This document shows positions 28,659-37,911 of a stretch of DNA of 64,000 bases, piece by piece. A program made the position numbers and the translations under genes. Position 1 is the first letter of the stretch. Every line of letters starts with the position of its first letter. The DNA is from Micromonospora sp. C28SCA-DRY-2 (GTDB lineage: Bacteria > Actinomycetota > Actinomycetes > Mycobacteriales > Micromonosporaceae): positions 863,501 through 927,500 of the forward strand of contig NZ_JAUMKD010000002.1 in the NCBI RefSeq assembly GCF_030519475.1, written 5' to 3'. A model generated the notes under the pieces. The model ran no database searches. It had not been told where the DNA came from and was given only the letters and a program-made list of their open reading frames with translations.

Positions 28659-29756
28659 ATGCGCAAGGGCTTCCTCACCTTCGCCGCCGTGGGCCTCCTG
28701 ACCGTCGGCAGCGTGGCCGCCTGTGGCGACGACTCCGGCAGCGGTGACCAGGCCGGCAGCGCCAAGACCCCGAAGATCGGCGTCATCCTCCCGGACAGCA
28801 AGTCCTCCGCCCGCTGGGAGGGCGCCGACCGCAAGTTCCTGGAAGAGGCGTTCAAGGCCGCCGGCGTCCAGTACGACATCCAGAACGCCCAGGGCGACAA
28901 GACCGCCTTCCAGACCATCGCCGACCAGATGATCACCAACGGCGTCACCGCCCTGATGATCGTCAACCTGGACTCCGGCACCGGCAAGGCCGTCCTGGAC
29001 AAGGCCAAGTCGCAGGGCGTCGCCACCATCGACTACGACCGGCTCACCCTCGGCGGCTCCGCCGAGTACTACGTCAGCTTCGACAACGAGGCGGTCGGCA
29101 AGCTCCAGGGCGAGGGTCTGGCCAAGTGCCTGACCGACAAGGGCGCCAAGAACCCGGTCGTGGCCTACCTGAACGGCTCGCCGACCGACAACAACGCCAC
29201 CCTGTTCAAGAACGGGTACGACTCGATCCTCAAGCCCAAGTTCGACTCCAAGGAGTACACCAAGGGCCCGGACCAGTCCGTGCCGGACTGGGACAACGCC
29301 CAGGCCGCGACGATCTTCGAGCAGATGCTGACCCAGACCGGCGGCAAGATCGACGGCGTGCTCGCCGCCAACGACGGGCTGGGCAACGCGGCCATCTCGG
29401 TGCTGAAGAAGAACAAGCTCAACGGGAAGGTCCCGGTCACCGGCCAGGACGCCACCCCGCAGGGCCTGCAGAACATCCTCGCCGGCGACCAGTGCATGAC
29501 CGTCTACAAGGCGATCAAGGAGGAGGCGAAGGCCGCCTCCGACCTGGCCATCGCGCTCGCCAAGGGTGAGAAGAAGGAGACCGGGCAGACCGTCAAGGAC
29601 CCGGAGGGCGGCCGTGACGTCGCGTCCGTGCTGCTCACCCCGAAGCTGATCTACAAGGAGAACGTCAAGGACGTGATCGCCGACGGCTTCGTCACCAAGG
29701 ACGAGGTCTGCACGGCCGACTACGCCAAGCTCTGCGCCGACGCCGGCATCAGCTGA
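28659..29756 (+). CDS. Sugar ABC transporter substrate-binding lipoprotein (XylF/periplasmic-binding type I)
   Basis: 365 aa. Residues 1-22 are a lipoprotein signal with lipobox VAAC; the mature protein is a type I periplasmic-binding fold (KIGVILPDSKSSARWEGADR, ALMIVNLDSG, DGVLAANDGLGNAAISVL, VTGQDATPQGLQNILAGDQ), close to XylF-type pentose-binding proteins. ATG 28659 has GAAAGGA upstream. It is first in an operon with ATPase and permease genes and a ROK regulator; xylose or a similar sugar is likely but not proven. Translated sequence is clean, in sharp contrast to the block just upstream. Confidence 0.9.
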   Translation: MRKGFLTFAAVGLLTVGSVAACGDDSGSGDQAGSAKTPKIGVILPDSKSSARWEGADRKFLEEAFKAAGVQYDIQNAQGDKTAFQTIADQMITNGVTALMIVNLDSGTGKAVLDKAKSQGVATIDYDRLTLGGSAEYYVSFDNEAVGKLQGEGLAKCLTDKGAKNPVVAYLNGSPTDNNATLFKNGYDSILKPKFDSKEYTKGPDQSVPDWDNAQAATIFEQMLTQTGGKIDGVLAANDGLGNAAISVLKKNKLNGKVPVTGQDATPQGLQNILAGDQCMTVYKAIKEEAKAASDLAIALAKGEKKETGQTVKDPEGGRDVASVLLTPKLIYKENVKDVIADGFVTKDEVCTADYAKLCADAGIS

Positions 29757-29787
29757 CCGACGCTCCACGTCGTACCCGCCGAGGCGA

Positions 29788-29822
29788 GCCGCCCGGCACG
29801 GGACTCCCCCGTGCCGGGCGGC
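29788..29822 (+). terminator. Intercistronic hairpin after the binding-protein gene
   Basis: A perfect 15-bp GC-rich stem (29788-29802 with 29808-29822) and a 5-base loop, 31 bp after the binding-protein stop and 50 bp before the ATPase start. There is no U-tract, so partial termination or 3'-end protection is more likely than a full stop; such hairpins commonly let the binding protein be made in excess over the membrane parts. Confidence 0.8.
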
Positions 29823-29872
29823 ACTCGCCGGACGGGCTCCGAGATCTCCCCTCCATCCGAAGGAGACACCCC

Positions 29873-30691
29873 GTGTCCGCAACACCACTGCTGGAGCTAC
29901 GCGGGATCGACAAGAGCTTCGGTCCCGTCCAGGTCCTGCGTGACGTCGCCTTCGCCGCCCACCCCGGCGAGGTGACCGCCCTGGTCGGCGACAACGGCGC
30001 CGGCAAGTCGACCCTGGTCAAGTGCATCAGCGGCATCTACCAGACCGACGCTGGCGAGTTCCTCTTCGACGGCCGCCCGGTGACCATCAACAGTCCCCGG
30101 GACGCCGCCGCCCTCGGCATCGAGGTCGTCTACCAGGACCTCGCGCTCTGCGACAACCTCGACATCGTGCAGAACATGTTCCTCGGCCGGGAGAAGCGCA
30201 GCGGCATCGTCCTGGACGAGCCGACCATGGAGCAGCTCGCCGCCGAGACGCTGGCCGGGCTCTCGGTCCGCACCGTGAAGTCGCTGCGGCAGCACGTCTC
30301 CAGCCTCTCCGGTGGTCAGCGCCAGACGGTGGCCATCGCCAAGGCGGTGCTCTGGAACAGCAGGCTGGTCATCCTCGACGAGCCGACCGCCGCGCTCGGT
30401 GTCGCGCAGACCGCGCAGGTGCTCGAACTGGTCCGCCGGCTGGCCGACAACGGCCTGGCCGTCGTGCTCATCTCGCACAACATGAACGACGTCTTCGCCG
30501 TCTCCGACCGGATCGCCGCGCTCTACCTCGGCCAGATGGTCGCCCAGGTGAAGACCACCGACATCACCCACGCCCAGGTGGTGGAGCTGATCACCGCCGG
30601 CCGCTCCGGCGCGCTCGGCCTCCCCGCCGAGGCGGCCAGCAACGGCCACGGCGCCGAGCCGGCCGAGACCACCACAGGAGGCGTCCAGTGA
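29873..30691 (+). CDS. Sugar ABC transporter ATPase, single domain
   Basis: 272 aa with one ATP-binding cassette: Walker A GDNGAGKST at residues 39-47, signature LSGGQRQ near 144-150 and Walker B VILDEPTAALG near 165-175. XylG- and RbsA-type sugar ATPases usually have two fused cassettes (about 500 aa); a single cassette is seen in FrcA-like systems, where it would work as a homodimer. GTG 29873 follows AAGGAGACACC. Its stop overlaps the permease start by 4 bp. Confidence 0.9.
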   Translation: MSATPLLELRGIDKSFGPVQVLRDVAFAAHPGEVTALVGDNGAGKSTLVKCISGIYQTDAGEFLFDGRPVTINSPRDAAALGIEVVYQDLALCDNLDIVQNMFLGREKRSGIVLDEPTMEQLAAETLAGLSVRTVKSLRQHVSSLSGGQRQTVAIAKAVLWNSRLVILDEPTAALGVAQTAQVLELVRRLADNGLAVVLISHNMNDVFAVSDRIAALYLGQMVAQVKTTDITHAQVVELITAGRSGALGLPAEAASNGHGAEPAETTTGGVQ

Positions 30692-31947
30692 CCACCACGG
30701 TCGTGCAGAAGGAGGGCCCGGCGGCGGTCACACCGACGCCCACCCTCGGCAGCCACGTACGCAACTACGTCGCCCGGGTACGCGGCGGCGACATCGGCGC
30801 GCTGCCGGCCGTGCTCGGCCTGATCGTGCTCTGCACGGTCTTCTCGATCATGCGGCCGTCGTTCCTCACCGCCGGCAACTTCGCCAACCTGTTCACCCAG
30901 GGCGCGGCGGTCACGCTGATCGCCATGGGTCTGGTCTTCGTCCTGCTGCTCGGCGAGATCGACCTCTCCGCCGGCTTCGCCAGCGGCGTCTGCGCCGCGG
31001 TGCTGGCCAACGTGGTGACCGTACTGGGCTACCCCTGGTACGTAGCGGTGCTCGCGGCCCTGGTCACCGGCGTGGTGATCGGCACGACGCTGGGCTTCCT
31101 GGTCGCCAAGATCGGAATTCCGTCCTTCGTGGTGACCCTCGCCGGATTCCTCGCCTTCCAGGGTGTCGTGCTGATGCTCATGGAGGAGGGCACCAACATC
31201 TCGGTGCGGGACGACGTGCTGGTGGCCATCGCCAACCGCAACCTGCCTCCCGTCCTCGGCTGGCTGCTGGCCGCCGTGGCGGTCGCCGGCTTCGCGGCGG
31301 TGCAGCTGCTGCGGCGGCGCAACCGCGCCAACCGGGGGCTGGTCACCGATCCGCTCGCGGTGGTGTTCGTCCGGATCGGCGGCCTCGCCGTGATCCTCGG
31401 CGTCGCGGTCTTCATCCTCAACCTGGAGCGCAGCCGCAACGTCCTGATCAGCTCGCTCAAGGGCGTACCGATCGTCGTGCCGATCATCGCGCTGCTGCTG
31501 GTCCTCTGGACCTTCGTGCTCCAGCGCACCAGCTACGGCCGACACGTCTACGCGGTTGGTGGCAACAAGGAGGCAGCGCGCCGGGCCGGCATCAACGTGG
31601 ACCGGATCCGGATCTCGGTCTTCATGATCTGCTCCTCGATGGCCGCCGTGGGCGGCATCGTGGCGGCCAGCCGGGCCAACTCGGTGGACCCGAACACCGG
31701 TGGCAGTAACGTACTGCTCTACGCCGTGGGCGCCGCCGTGATCGGCGGCACCAGCCTGTTCGGCGGCAAGGGCCGGGTGCTGGACGCGGTGCTCGGTGGT
31801 GCGGTGGTCGCGGTGATCGACAACGGGATGGGTCTGATGGGGTACAGCTCGGGCGTGAAGTACGTGGTCACCGGCGTGGTGCTGCTGCTCGCCGCGAGCG
31901 TGGACGCCTTCTCCCGGCGCCGTTCCGCGGCGACCGGCACCCGCTGA
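30688..31947 (+). CDS. Sugar ABC transporter permease (BPD_transp_2 family)
   Basis: 419 aa, about ten membrane helices. Typical pieces of the ribose/xylose permease family are present: GAAVTLIAMGLVFVLLLGEI, DLSAGF, GIPSFVVTLAGFLAFQGV, YAVGGNKEAARRAGI and GGTSLFGGKGRVLDAVLGG. GTG 30688 overlaps the ATPase stop (GTGA) and has CAGGAGG before it, so the two are translationally coupled. The pair with one single-domain ATPase suggests homodimers of both parts. Confidence 0.92.
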   Translation: MTTTVVQKEGPAAVTPTPTLGSHVRNYVARVRGGDIGALPAVLGLIVLCTVFSIMRPSFLTAGNFANLFTQGAAVTLIAMGLVFVLLLGEIDLSAGFASGVCAAVLANVVTVLGYPWYVAVLAALVTGVVIGTTLGFLVAKIGIPSFVVTLAGFLAFQGVVLMLMEEGTNISVRDDVLVAIANRNLPPVLGWLLAAVAVAGFAAVQLLRRRNRANRGLVTDPLAVVFVRIGGLAVILGVAVFILNLERSRNVLISSLKGVPIVVPIIALLLVLWTFVLQRTSYGRHVYAVGGNKEAARRAGINVDRIRISVFMICSSMAAVGGIVAASRANSVDPNTGGSNVLLYAVGAAVIGGTSLFGGKGRVLDAVLGGAVVAVIDNGMGLMGYSSGVKYVVTGVVLLLAASVDAFSRRRSAATGTR

Positions 31948-31963
31948 CCCCCGCGGTACCGAC

Positions 31964-33157
31964 GTGGCGACAGTAATGCGCGCAGGGCCGAGCCAGGACG
32001 AGATCCGCCGGCAGAACCTCGGTGCGCTGCTGCGCTACGTGCACGTCCACGGGGCGACCACCCGCGCGGAGCTGACCACCGCGCTGGGGTTGAACCGCAG
32101 CACCATCGGTGCGCTGACCGCCGACCTGGCCGGCGCCGGGCTGGTCAGCGAGGGGACGCCGAAGGAGACCGGCCGGGCCGGACGACCGTCGCTGGTCGTC
32201 CGGCCCGAGTCGGCGCGGGTCTACGCGTACGCGTACAGCATCGAGGTGGACCGGCTGCGGGCCGCGCGGGTCGGTCTCGGCGGCACCGTGCTCGACCGCC
32301 GGGAGCTGGACCGCCCCCGCGACCTGACCGCGGCGGAGGCCGCGCCGCTGCTGGCCGGGGCGGTCAAGGAGATGCAGCACGGGGTGCCGGGCGAGTCGAT
32401 CTGCGTCGGCGCCGGGGTCGCGGTCTGCGGCATGGTGCGCCGCGCCGACGGCCTGGTCCGGCTGGGCCCGACCACCGGCTGGGTGGACGAGCCGATCGGC
32501 GCGGCGCTCGGCGCGGAACTGGGCTGCGAGGTGCCGGTCACGGTCGGGAACGTGGCCGACGTGGCGGCGTTCGCCGAGCACGCCCGGGGCGCTGCCGCCG
32601 GCTGCGACAACGTCATCTACCTCTACGGGGACGTCGGCGTGGGCGCCGGCATCATCGCCGGCGGCCGGCGGGTGACCGGGCACGGCGGGTACGGCGGCGA
32701 GGTCGGCCACATGAAGGTGGTCCGCGACGGCGAGCACTGCGAGTGCGGCTCCCGGGGCTGCTGGGAGACCGAGATCGGCGAGCACGCGCTGCTGCGCCAC
32801 GCCGGCCGCTCGGACGCCCGGGGGCGGGAGGCGCTGCTGGCCGTCTTCGACGCCGCCGACCGGGGCGACGCCCGGGCGCAGTCGGCGGTCCGCCAGGCCG
32901 GCGACTGGCTCGGCTTCGGGGTGGCCAACCTGGTCAACATCTTCAACCCGGAGATGGTCATCTTCGGCGGCACCATGCGCGACCTCTACCTCGCCGCGGC
33001 GGCCCAGGTGCGCAGCCGGCTCAACTCCAACGGGCTGGCCGCCTGCCTGGAACACGTCCGCCTGCGCACCCCCAAGCTGGGCGAGGACGCCGCGTTGATC
33101 GGCGCGGCCGAGCTGGCCTTCGAGCGGCTGCTCGCCGACCCGCTCGACGCCGGCTGA
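31964..33157 (+). CDS. ROK-family transcriptional repressor (XylR-like)
   Basis: 397 aa. N-terminal winged helix (TTRAELTTALGLNRSTIGAL), then a ROK sugar-kinase-like domain with the zinc motif GHMKVV then CECGSRGCWE and an ATP-site-like DVGVGAGIIAGG. ROK repressors release DNA on binding a sugar. It is 16 bp after the permease and very likely controls this operon. GTG 31964 lacks a clear ribosome site; ATG 31976 is an alternative. Confidence 0.9.
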   Translation: MATVMRAGPSQDEIRRQNLGALLRYVHVHGATTRAELTTALGLNRSTIGALTADLAGAGLVSEGTPKETGRAGRPSLVVRPESARVYAYAYSIEVDRLRAARVGLGGTVLDRRELDRPRDLTAAEAAPLLAGAVKEMQHGVPGESICVGAGVAVCGMVRRADGLVRLGPTTGWVDEPIGAALGAELGCEVPVTVGNVADVAAFAEHARGAAAGCDNVIYLYGDVGVGAGIIAGGRRVTGHGGYGGEVGHMKVVRDGEHCECGSRGCWETEIGEHALLRHAGRSDARGREALLAVFDAADRGDARAQSAVRQAGDWLGFGVANLVNIFNPEMVIFGGTMRDLYLAAAAQVRSRLNSNGLAACLEHVRLRTPKLGEDAALIGAAELAFERLLADPLDAG

Positions 33158-33233
33158 CCGGCGGCACCGGCCGGGCGAACACTCGGCTGTCCGGCGGACC
33201 CGGGGCGCGCCGTTCCTGCGTAGCCTGTCCCCC

Positions 33234-33530
33234 GTGGACGTCCAGTTGCGCGCCTCCGACGACGACCGGCACCGGATGGTCGCCGAGTTGCAACGGCACA
33301 CCGCCGCCGGCCGGCTCACCCTCGACGAGTTCGCCGAACGGGCCGGTGCCGTCTGGACCGCCCGTACGCTCGGCGACCTCGCCGCGCTCACCCGGGACCT
33401 GCCCCCGCCCGCCGCCCCGATCGCGGCCGACCCGTCCGCCGAGCACGGCCGGCGGGAACTGTTGGTGATCTTCGCCGCCGCCGCGCTCACCCTGCTGCTG
33501 CTCGGGCTGGTGCTGGCCGCCGTCCGCTGA
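33234..33530 (+). CDS. DUF1707 membrane protein
   Basis: 98 aa. Residues 3-55 match DUF1707 (LRASDDDRHRMVAELQRHTA, GRLTLDEFAERAGAVWTART), a short motif at the N-terminus of many actinobacterial membrane proteins. One transmembrane helix (LLVIFAAAALTLLLLGLVLA) ends the protein. The function is unknown. GTG start. Confidence 0.82.
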   Translation: MDVQLRASDDDRHRMVAELQRHTAAGRLTLDEFAERAGAVWTARTLGDLAALTRDLPPPAAPIAADPSAEHGRRELLVIFAAAALTLLLLGLVLAAVR

Positions 33531-33650
33531 CCCCGCCGCCCCGGCCGAATGAACTGATCGGGCGATCAGCCCGTACCAGTGGGCGGACGGGCGACCGGCG
33601 GGGACGCGATCGCCCGGCGGACGCGTACGGACCGAGGAGGCAGCACAGTC

Positions 33651-34388
33651 ATGGCATCGCTCAGATCCGCCCGCCGTCGGCAGGGGCACCGCACCCGTCG
33701 GGTGGCGGTGCTGCTCGTCACGATCGCCGCCGGGCTGGGCGTGCTGCCCGGCGTGGCGGTCGCCGCGCCGGCCGGACAGCAGCTCAACGCCGCCGACGCC
33801 GCCCTGCTCAACGGCGTCCGGCTGGCCGGGCTCTGGGAGATGCCGGCCGGGCAGATGGCCGCCGAGAAGGGCCAGTCGGCCAAGGTACGGGAGATCGGCG
33901 CGGCCATCGCCACCGAGCACGAGGAGCTGGACCGGCTGACCGTGGAGGCGGCCAACAAGCTGGGCGCGACCATCCCGACCGACCCGACGGACGAGCAGAA
34001 GGGCTGGTTGAAGGAGATGCAGAACGCCTCCGGCGCGCGCTTCGACCAGATCTTCGTCACCCGCCTGCGGGTCGCGCACGGCAAGATCTTCCCGGTGATC
34101 GGCGCCATCCGGGCCAGCACCCGCGACCCGATCGTGCGCAAGCTCGCCGAGGACGCCAACCGGTTCGTCATGCACCACATGCAGATGCTGGAGAGCACCG
34201 GGCTGGTGCGCTGGCCGGAACTGCCACCCGCCGCGCTGCCCGCCCCCGGCAACGACGGGCTGCTCGCCGCCGCCTCGGCCAACACCGGCCCGCAGATGGG
34301 CGTCAGCAGCACGGTGGTCTGGCTGGTCTTCCTCGCCGCGCTGGGCACCGGCGGGATCGCCACCTACCGGATGCTCCGCCGCACCTGA
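33651..34388 (+). CDS. DUF4142 secreted, membrane-anchored protein
   Basis: 245 aa. A Sec signal peptide with a basic start (MASLRSARRRQGHRTRR) and cleavage after AVAAPA. A helical DUF4142 domain follows (LNAADAALLNGVRLAGLWEM, GQSAKVREIGAAIATEHEEL), of the ferritin-like type. The last 30 residues are a transmembrane helix with a basic end (YRMLRRT). ATG 33651 is preceded by GAGGAGG. DUF4142 proteins have no defined role that I know of. Convergent with the antiporter, with stops 13 bp apart. Confidence 0.82.
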   Translation: MASLRSARRRQGHRTRRVAVLLVTIAAGLGVLPGVAVAAPAGQQLNAADAALLNGVRLAGLWEMPAGQMAAEKGQSAKVREIGAAIATEHEELDRLTVEAANKLGATIPTDPTDEQKGWLKEMQNASGARFDQIFVTRLRVAHGKIFPVIGAIRASTRDPIVRKLAEDANRFVMHHMQMLESTGLVRWPELPPAALPAPGNDGLLAAASANTGPQMGVSSTVVWLVFLAALGTGGIATYRMLRRT

Positions 34389-34401
34389 GCCGGCCCGGCC
34401 G

Positions 34402-35979
34402 CTACTCGTTCTGGGTCGGGCCGAGCAGGCGGATCTCCTCGATGTCCAGCACGGCCTGCACCTCGCGCAGCACGATGTCGTCGATCTGGTTCGTGTCGCG
34501 CAGCCGGGTGACCTCCCGGCGCTTGTGGTCGAGGATGGCGAGGCGCAACTGCCGGTCGAGTTCCCGGGTCTGCTCCGGCGCCTCGCCCCGTTCCTCGGCG
34601 GCCACCGTGTCCAGGTGCTTCTCGTACTCACCGCGCAGCCGGTCGACGACCTCCTGCTCGATGCCGAGCCGGGCGGCCACCTCGGGCAGCGCCGCCAGCC
34701 CGACCTCGGTGGCCCGCCGCCGGGCCAGCCGCACCTCGTTCTCCCGCTGGACGTCGCCGACCAGACCCGCCCAGCGGACCACGGCCGGCAGTGTGGTGCC
34801 CTGGATCAGCATGATCAGCACGATCACCACCACGGTGGTGAAAATGATCAGATCGCGTTCCTGCACCGGGGCGCCGGCGGTGGTGGCCATCGGAACCGCC
34901 AGGGCGGCCGCGAGGGAGACGGCGCCCCGGAAGCCGGCCCAGCCGGCCGCGGTCCGAACCCGCCACGGCACCCGCATGGCCCGCCGGGAACTGCGGCGGT
35001 CGACCGCCTGGATCAGGGCCGTGGTGACGTGGACGTAGAGCAGCCGGGTGGCGATGACCACCCCGGTCACCCCCACCGCGATGGTCAGCGCCTGCGCGGT
35101 GGAGGTGCTGGTCAGACTGCGCAGGGCCCGCGGGATCTGCATCCCGAGCAGGATGAAGAGGCTGCCGTTGATCAGGAACGTGGACAGGTCCCAGAAGTCG
35201 TACGCCATGATCCGGGAACGGGCCCGGATCACCCGCGGACTGGCGTAGGCGAGCATCAGCCCCGCGACCACCACCGCCAGGACGCCGCTGGCGTGGAGCA
35301 GCTCGGCGAGGAAGAAGGCGGTGAACGGGGTGAGTACGCTCAGCCCGCCCTCGCGCAGCGGGTCGTCGAGCCGCTTGCGGATCAGGATGACCAGCAGTCC
35401 GACCACCAGGCCGGCGGCGATGCCGCCGGCCGACGCGACGAGGAACCGCTCGGTCAGGGCGAACAGGCCCGGCTCGACACCGCCGACGACCAGGCCCACG
35501 GCGACCGAGAAGAGCACCAGCGCGGTGCCGTCGTTGATCAGGCTCTCCGCGTGCAGGGTGGTCAGGATCCGGCGCGGCATCCGCTTGGCCAGGCCGGAGA
35601 CCGCCGCCGCGTCGGTCGGCGCGAGCACCGCGCCGAGCACCCAGGCCGCCGCCGGGTCGACGCCGAACCGCTCCACGAAGATCGTCACCGCCACCATGGT
35701 CACGATGACCAGGCCCACCGCGAGCAGCGCGATCGACAGCAGGTTGGCCCGTATCTCCCGCAGGCTGGTGGTGATGCTCTCCCGGTAGAGGATCGCCGGC
35801 AGGAAGAGCAGCAGCACCACCTCGGGGTCGAGCACCACCTCCGACAGCGGGGGCAGCAGCGCGAGCAGCGCGCCCATGGTGATCAGCAGGACCGGCGGCG
35901 CCACGCTGTACCGGCCGCCGAGGGTGGTGCCGACCAGCACGGTGGTGCCCAGCACCACGATCAGTACCAGCGCCTCCAC
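34402..35979 (-). CDS. CPA1-family Na+/H+ antiporter
   Basis: 525 aa. About twelve membrane helices in the first 410 residues, with the family motifs FLPAILYRESI, LAPTDAAAVSGLAKRMP and ESLINDGTALVLFSVAVG, including the paired acidic residues needed for cation exchange. A hydrophilic C-terminal tail of about 110 residues is probably regulatory. GTG 35979 follows GGGGGTGGGG; ATG 35997 is in frame but has no ribosome site. It exchanges Na+ (or K+) for H+ across the cell membrane; ion specificity cannot be told. Confidence 0.9.
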   Translation of the reverse strand: MEALVLIVVLGTTVLVGTTLGGRYSVAPPVLLITMGALLALLPPLSEVVLDPEVVLLLFLPAILYRESITTSLREIRANLLSIALLAVGLVIVTMVAVTIFVERFGVDPAAAWVLGAVLAPTDAAAVSGLAKRMPRRILTTLHAESLINDGTALVLFSVAVGLVVGGVEPGLFALTERFLVASAGGIAAGLVVGLLVILIRKRLDDPLREGGLSVLTPFTAFFLAELLHASGVLAVVVAGLMLAYASPRVIRARSRIMAYDFWDLSTFLINGSLFILLGMQIPRALRSLTSTSTAQALTIAVGVTGVVIATRLLYVHVTTALIQAVDRRSSRRAMRVPWRVRTAAGWAGFRGAVSLAAALAVPMATTAGAPVQERDLIIFTTVVVIVLIMLIQGTTLPAVVRWAGLVGDVQRENEVRLARRRATEVGLAALPEVAARLGIEQEVVDRLRGEYEKHLDTVAAEERGEAPEQTRELDRQLRLAILDHKRREVTRLRDTNQIDDIVLREVQAVLDIEEIRLLGPTQNE

Positions 35980-36053
35980 GCCCCACCCCCGCCACACATG
36001 GTGGTATGGCGGACCGGCGGCGCACGGCCGTTCGTCCGAATTGCCGCGCGCCG

Positions 36054-36116
36054 GGTCAGGGCCGGTCAGGGCCGGTCGAGGCTGGTCAGGGCCGGCCAGG
36101 GGCGTGGGTCAGGGCC
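36054..36116. repeat. 10-bp direct repeats at an exporter 3' end
   Basis: GGTCAGGGCC occurs at 36054, 36064, 36084 and 36107, with two diverged units between. The TGA of the exporter gene at 36109 lies in the last unit, so the repeats have probably altered the C-terminus or grown from it. Confidence 0.7.
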
Positions 36117-37911
36117 GGTCGCCGTGCCAGGAGCGCCAGAGGGCGGCGTACGGGCCACCGGCCGCGACCAGCTCGTCGTGCGGACCGAGCTCGGTGATCC
36201 GGCCGTCCTCGACCACCGCCACCCGGTCCGCGTCGTGGGCCGAGAAGAGCCGGTGCGCGATCGCGATCACCGTCCGGCCGGCCAGTACGGCGGCCAGCGA
36301 ACGCTCCAGGTGCCGGGCGGCCCGGGGGTCGATCAGCGAGGTGGCCTCGTCGAGCACCAGGGTGTGCGGGTCGGCCAGCACCAGCCGGGCCAGCGCCAGC
36401 TGCTGCGCCTGCGCCGGCGAGAGCGGGTGCCCGCCGGAGCCGACCACGGTGTCCAGCCCGTCCGGCAGCGCCCGCGCCCAGTCCAGCGCGTCGACGGCGG
36501 CCAGCGCGGACTCCACGGCCGCCTCGTCGGCGCCCGGCCGGACCATCGCCACGTTGTCCCGAAGGGTGCCGATGAAGACGTGGTGCTCCTGGGTGACCAG
36601 CGCGACGTGCGAGCGCAGCTCGTCCAGGGGCAGCTCGTCCAGCCGCCGGCCGGCCACGGTCACCGAGCCGGAGTTGGGCGCGTGCACCCCGGCCAGCAGC
36701 CGCCCGAGGGTGGACTTGCCGGCGCCGGACGGGCCCACCATGGCCAGCTTCTCGCCCGGCTCGGGCACCAGGGTCACCCCGTGCAGCACGTCCCGGCCGG
36801 GCCGGTAGGCGTACCGGACGTCGCGGGCGGCGAGCCGCCGGTCCGCGCCCGGCCCCGTCTCCCCCGCCGGGCCGGCGGGGGCGGTGGCCGTCGTGGTCGG
36901 GGCGGCGGGCGGGGTGGCGGCCGGGTTGGCTGGCTGGTCACCGGCCACGCCGAGCAGTCGCGCCATCGAGGCGCCGCCGACCTGGAACTCGTCCAGCCAG
37001 GAGAGCAGCCGGTCGACCGGGTCCACGAGCTGCTGCACGTAGAGGGTGGCGGCGGTGACCTGACCGAGGCTGACCCAGCCCTCCAGGTAGAACCAGCCAC
37101 CGATGAGCAGGGTGGCGGCCACCGGCACCACGTAACCGATCTCGGCGACCGGGAAGAAGATGGTGCGCAGCCAGAGGGTGTACCGCTCGGCCGCGTACGA
37201 CCGGCGGATGTCGGCGTCGATGCGGGCCCGGCGGCGCGCCTGCTGCCGCAGCGCCTCGGTGGTCCGCGACCCCTCGACGGTCTCGCTGATCCCGTCGGTG
37301 ATGTCGGAGTAGGCGGCGTTCTCCCGCAGGTAGCCCTGCGGGGCGCGGCGCAGGTACCAGCGGGTGCCGGCCCAGAGCACCGGCACCGCGATCAGGCAGG
37401 GCAGCGCGAGCAGCGGGCCGACCAGCACCAGCGCGCCGATGATGAAGCCGGCGGTGACGATCGCGATGAGCGTCTCCGGCACCGCGAAGCGGACCGTGCG
37501 GGACAGCGCCGAGACGTCCCGGGAGGTACGGGTGAGCAGGTCGCCGGTGCCGGCCCGCTCGACGGTGGCCAGCGGCAGGGCCAGCACCCGGTCGACGAAC
37601 TCCTCGCGCAGCTCGGCCAGCACCCGCTCGCCCAGCCGGGCGGAGGCCAGGTGGGCGAAGCGCACCAGCACCGACTGCACCACCACGAACCCGGCGATGA
37701 GCAGGGCGATCCGGTCCACCGTGGTGCCGGTGGTGCCCCGGGAGATCCCCTCGACCAGGTCGCCGAGCAGCCGCGGCGCGACCAGGCCGGCCGCGGCGGC
37801 CAGCGCGTGCAGGGCCAGCGCCGTGGCGAGCGCGCGCGGGTGCCGGCGGACCAGGCCGCGCGCGTACCGGCGCACCTGCGCCGCGTCGGCGACCGGCAGT
37901 GCGGTGCCCAT
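36109..37911 (-). CDS. ABC exporter half-transporter (active ATPase subunit)
   Basis: 600 aa with six membrane helices and a cassette. Walker A GPSGAGKST near residue 391 and Walker B LVLDEATS near 517 are intact, but the signature reads LSPAQAQQL instead of LSGGQ (near 496). A Pro/Ala/Thr-rich linker of 40 residues joins the domains. It overlaps the next gene (37911-39611) by one base, and their defects are complementary, so they should form a heterodimeric exporter. The substrate is unknown. Confidence 0.9.
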   Translation of the reverse strand: MGTALPVADAAQVRRYARGLVRRHPRALATALALHALAAAAGLVAPRLLGDLVEGISRGTTGTTVDRIALLIAGFVVVQSVLVRFAHLASARLGERVLAELREEFVDRVLALPLATVERAGTGDLLTRTSRDVSALSRTVRFAVPETLIAIVTAGFIIGALVLVGPLLALPCLIAVPVLWAGTRWYLRRAPQGYLRENAAYSDITDGISETVEGSRTTEALRQQARRRARIDADIRRSYAAERYTLWLRTIFFPVAEIGYVVPVAATLLIGGWFYLEGWVSLGQVTAATLYVQQLVDPVDRLLSWLDEFQVGGASMARLLGVAGDQPANPAATPPAAPTTTATAPAGPAGETGPGADRRLAARDVRYAYRPGRDVLHGVTLVPEPGEKLAMVGPSGAGKSTLGRLLAGVHAPNSGSVTVAGRRLDELPLDELRSHVALVTQEHHVFIGTLRDNVAMVRPGADEAAVESALAAVDALDWARALPDGLDTVVGSGGHPLSPAQAQQLALARLVLADPHTLVLDEATSLIDPRAARHLERSLAAVLAGRTVIAIAHRLFSAHDADRVAVVEDGRITELGPHDELVAAGGPYAALWRSWHGDRP

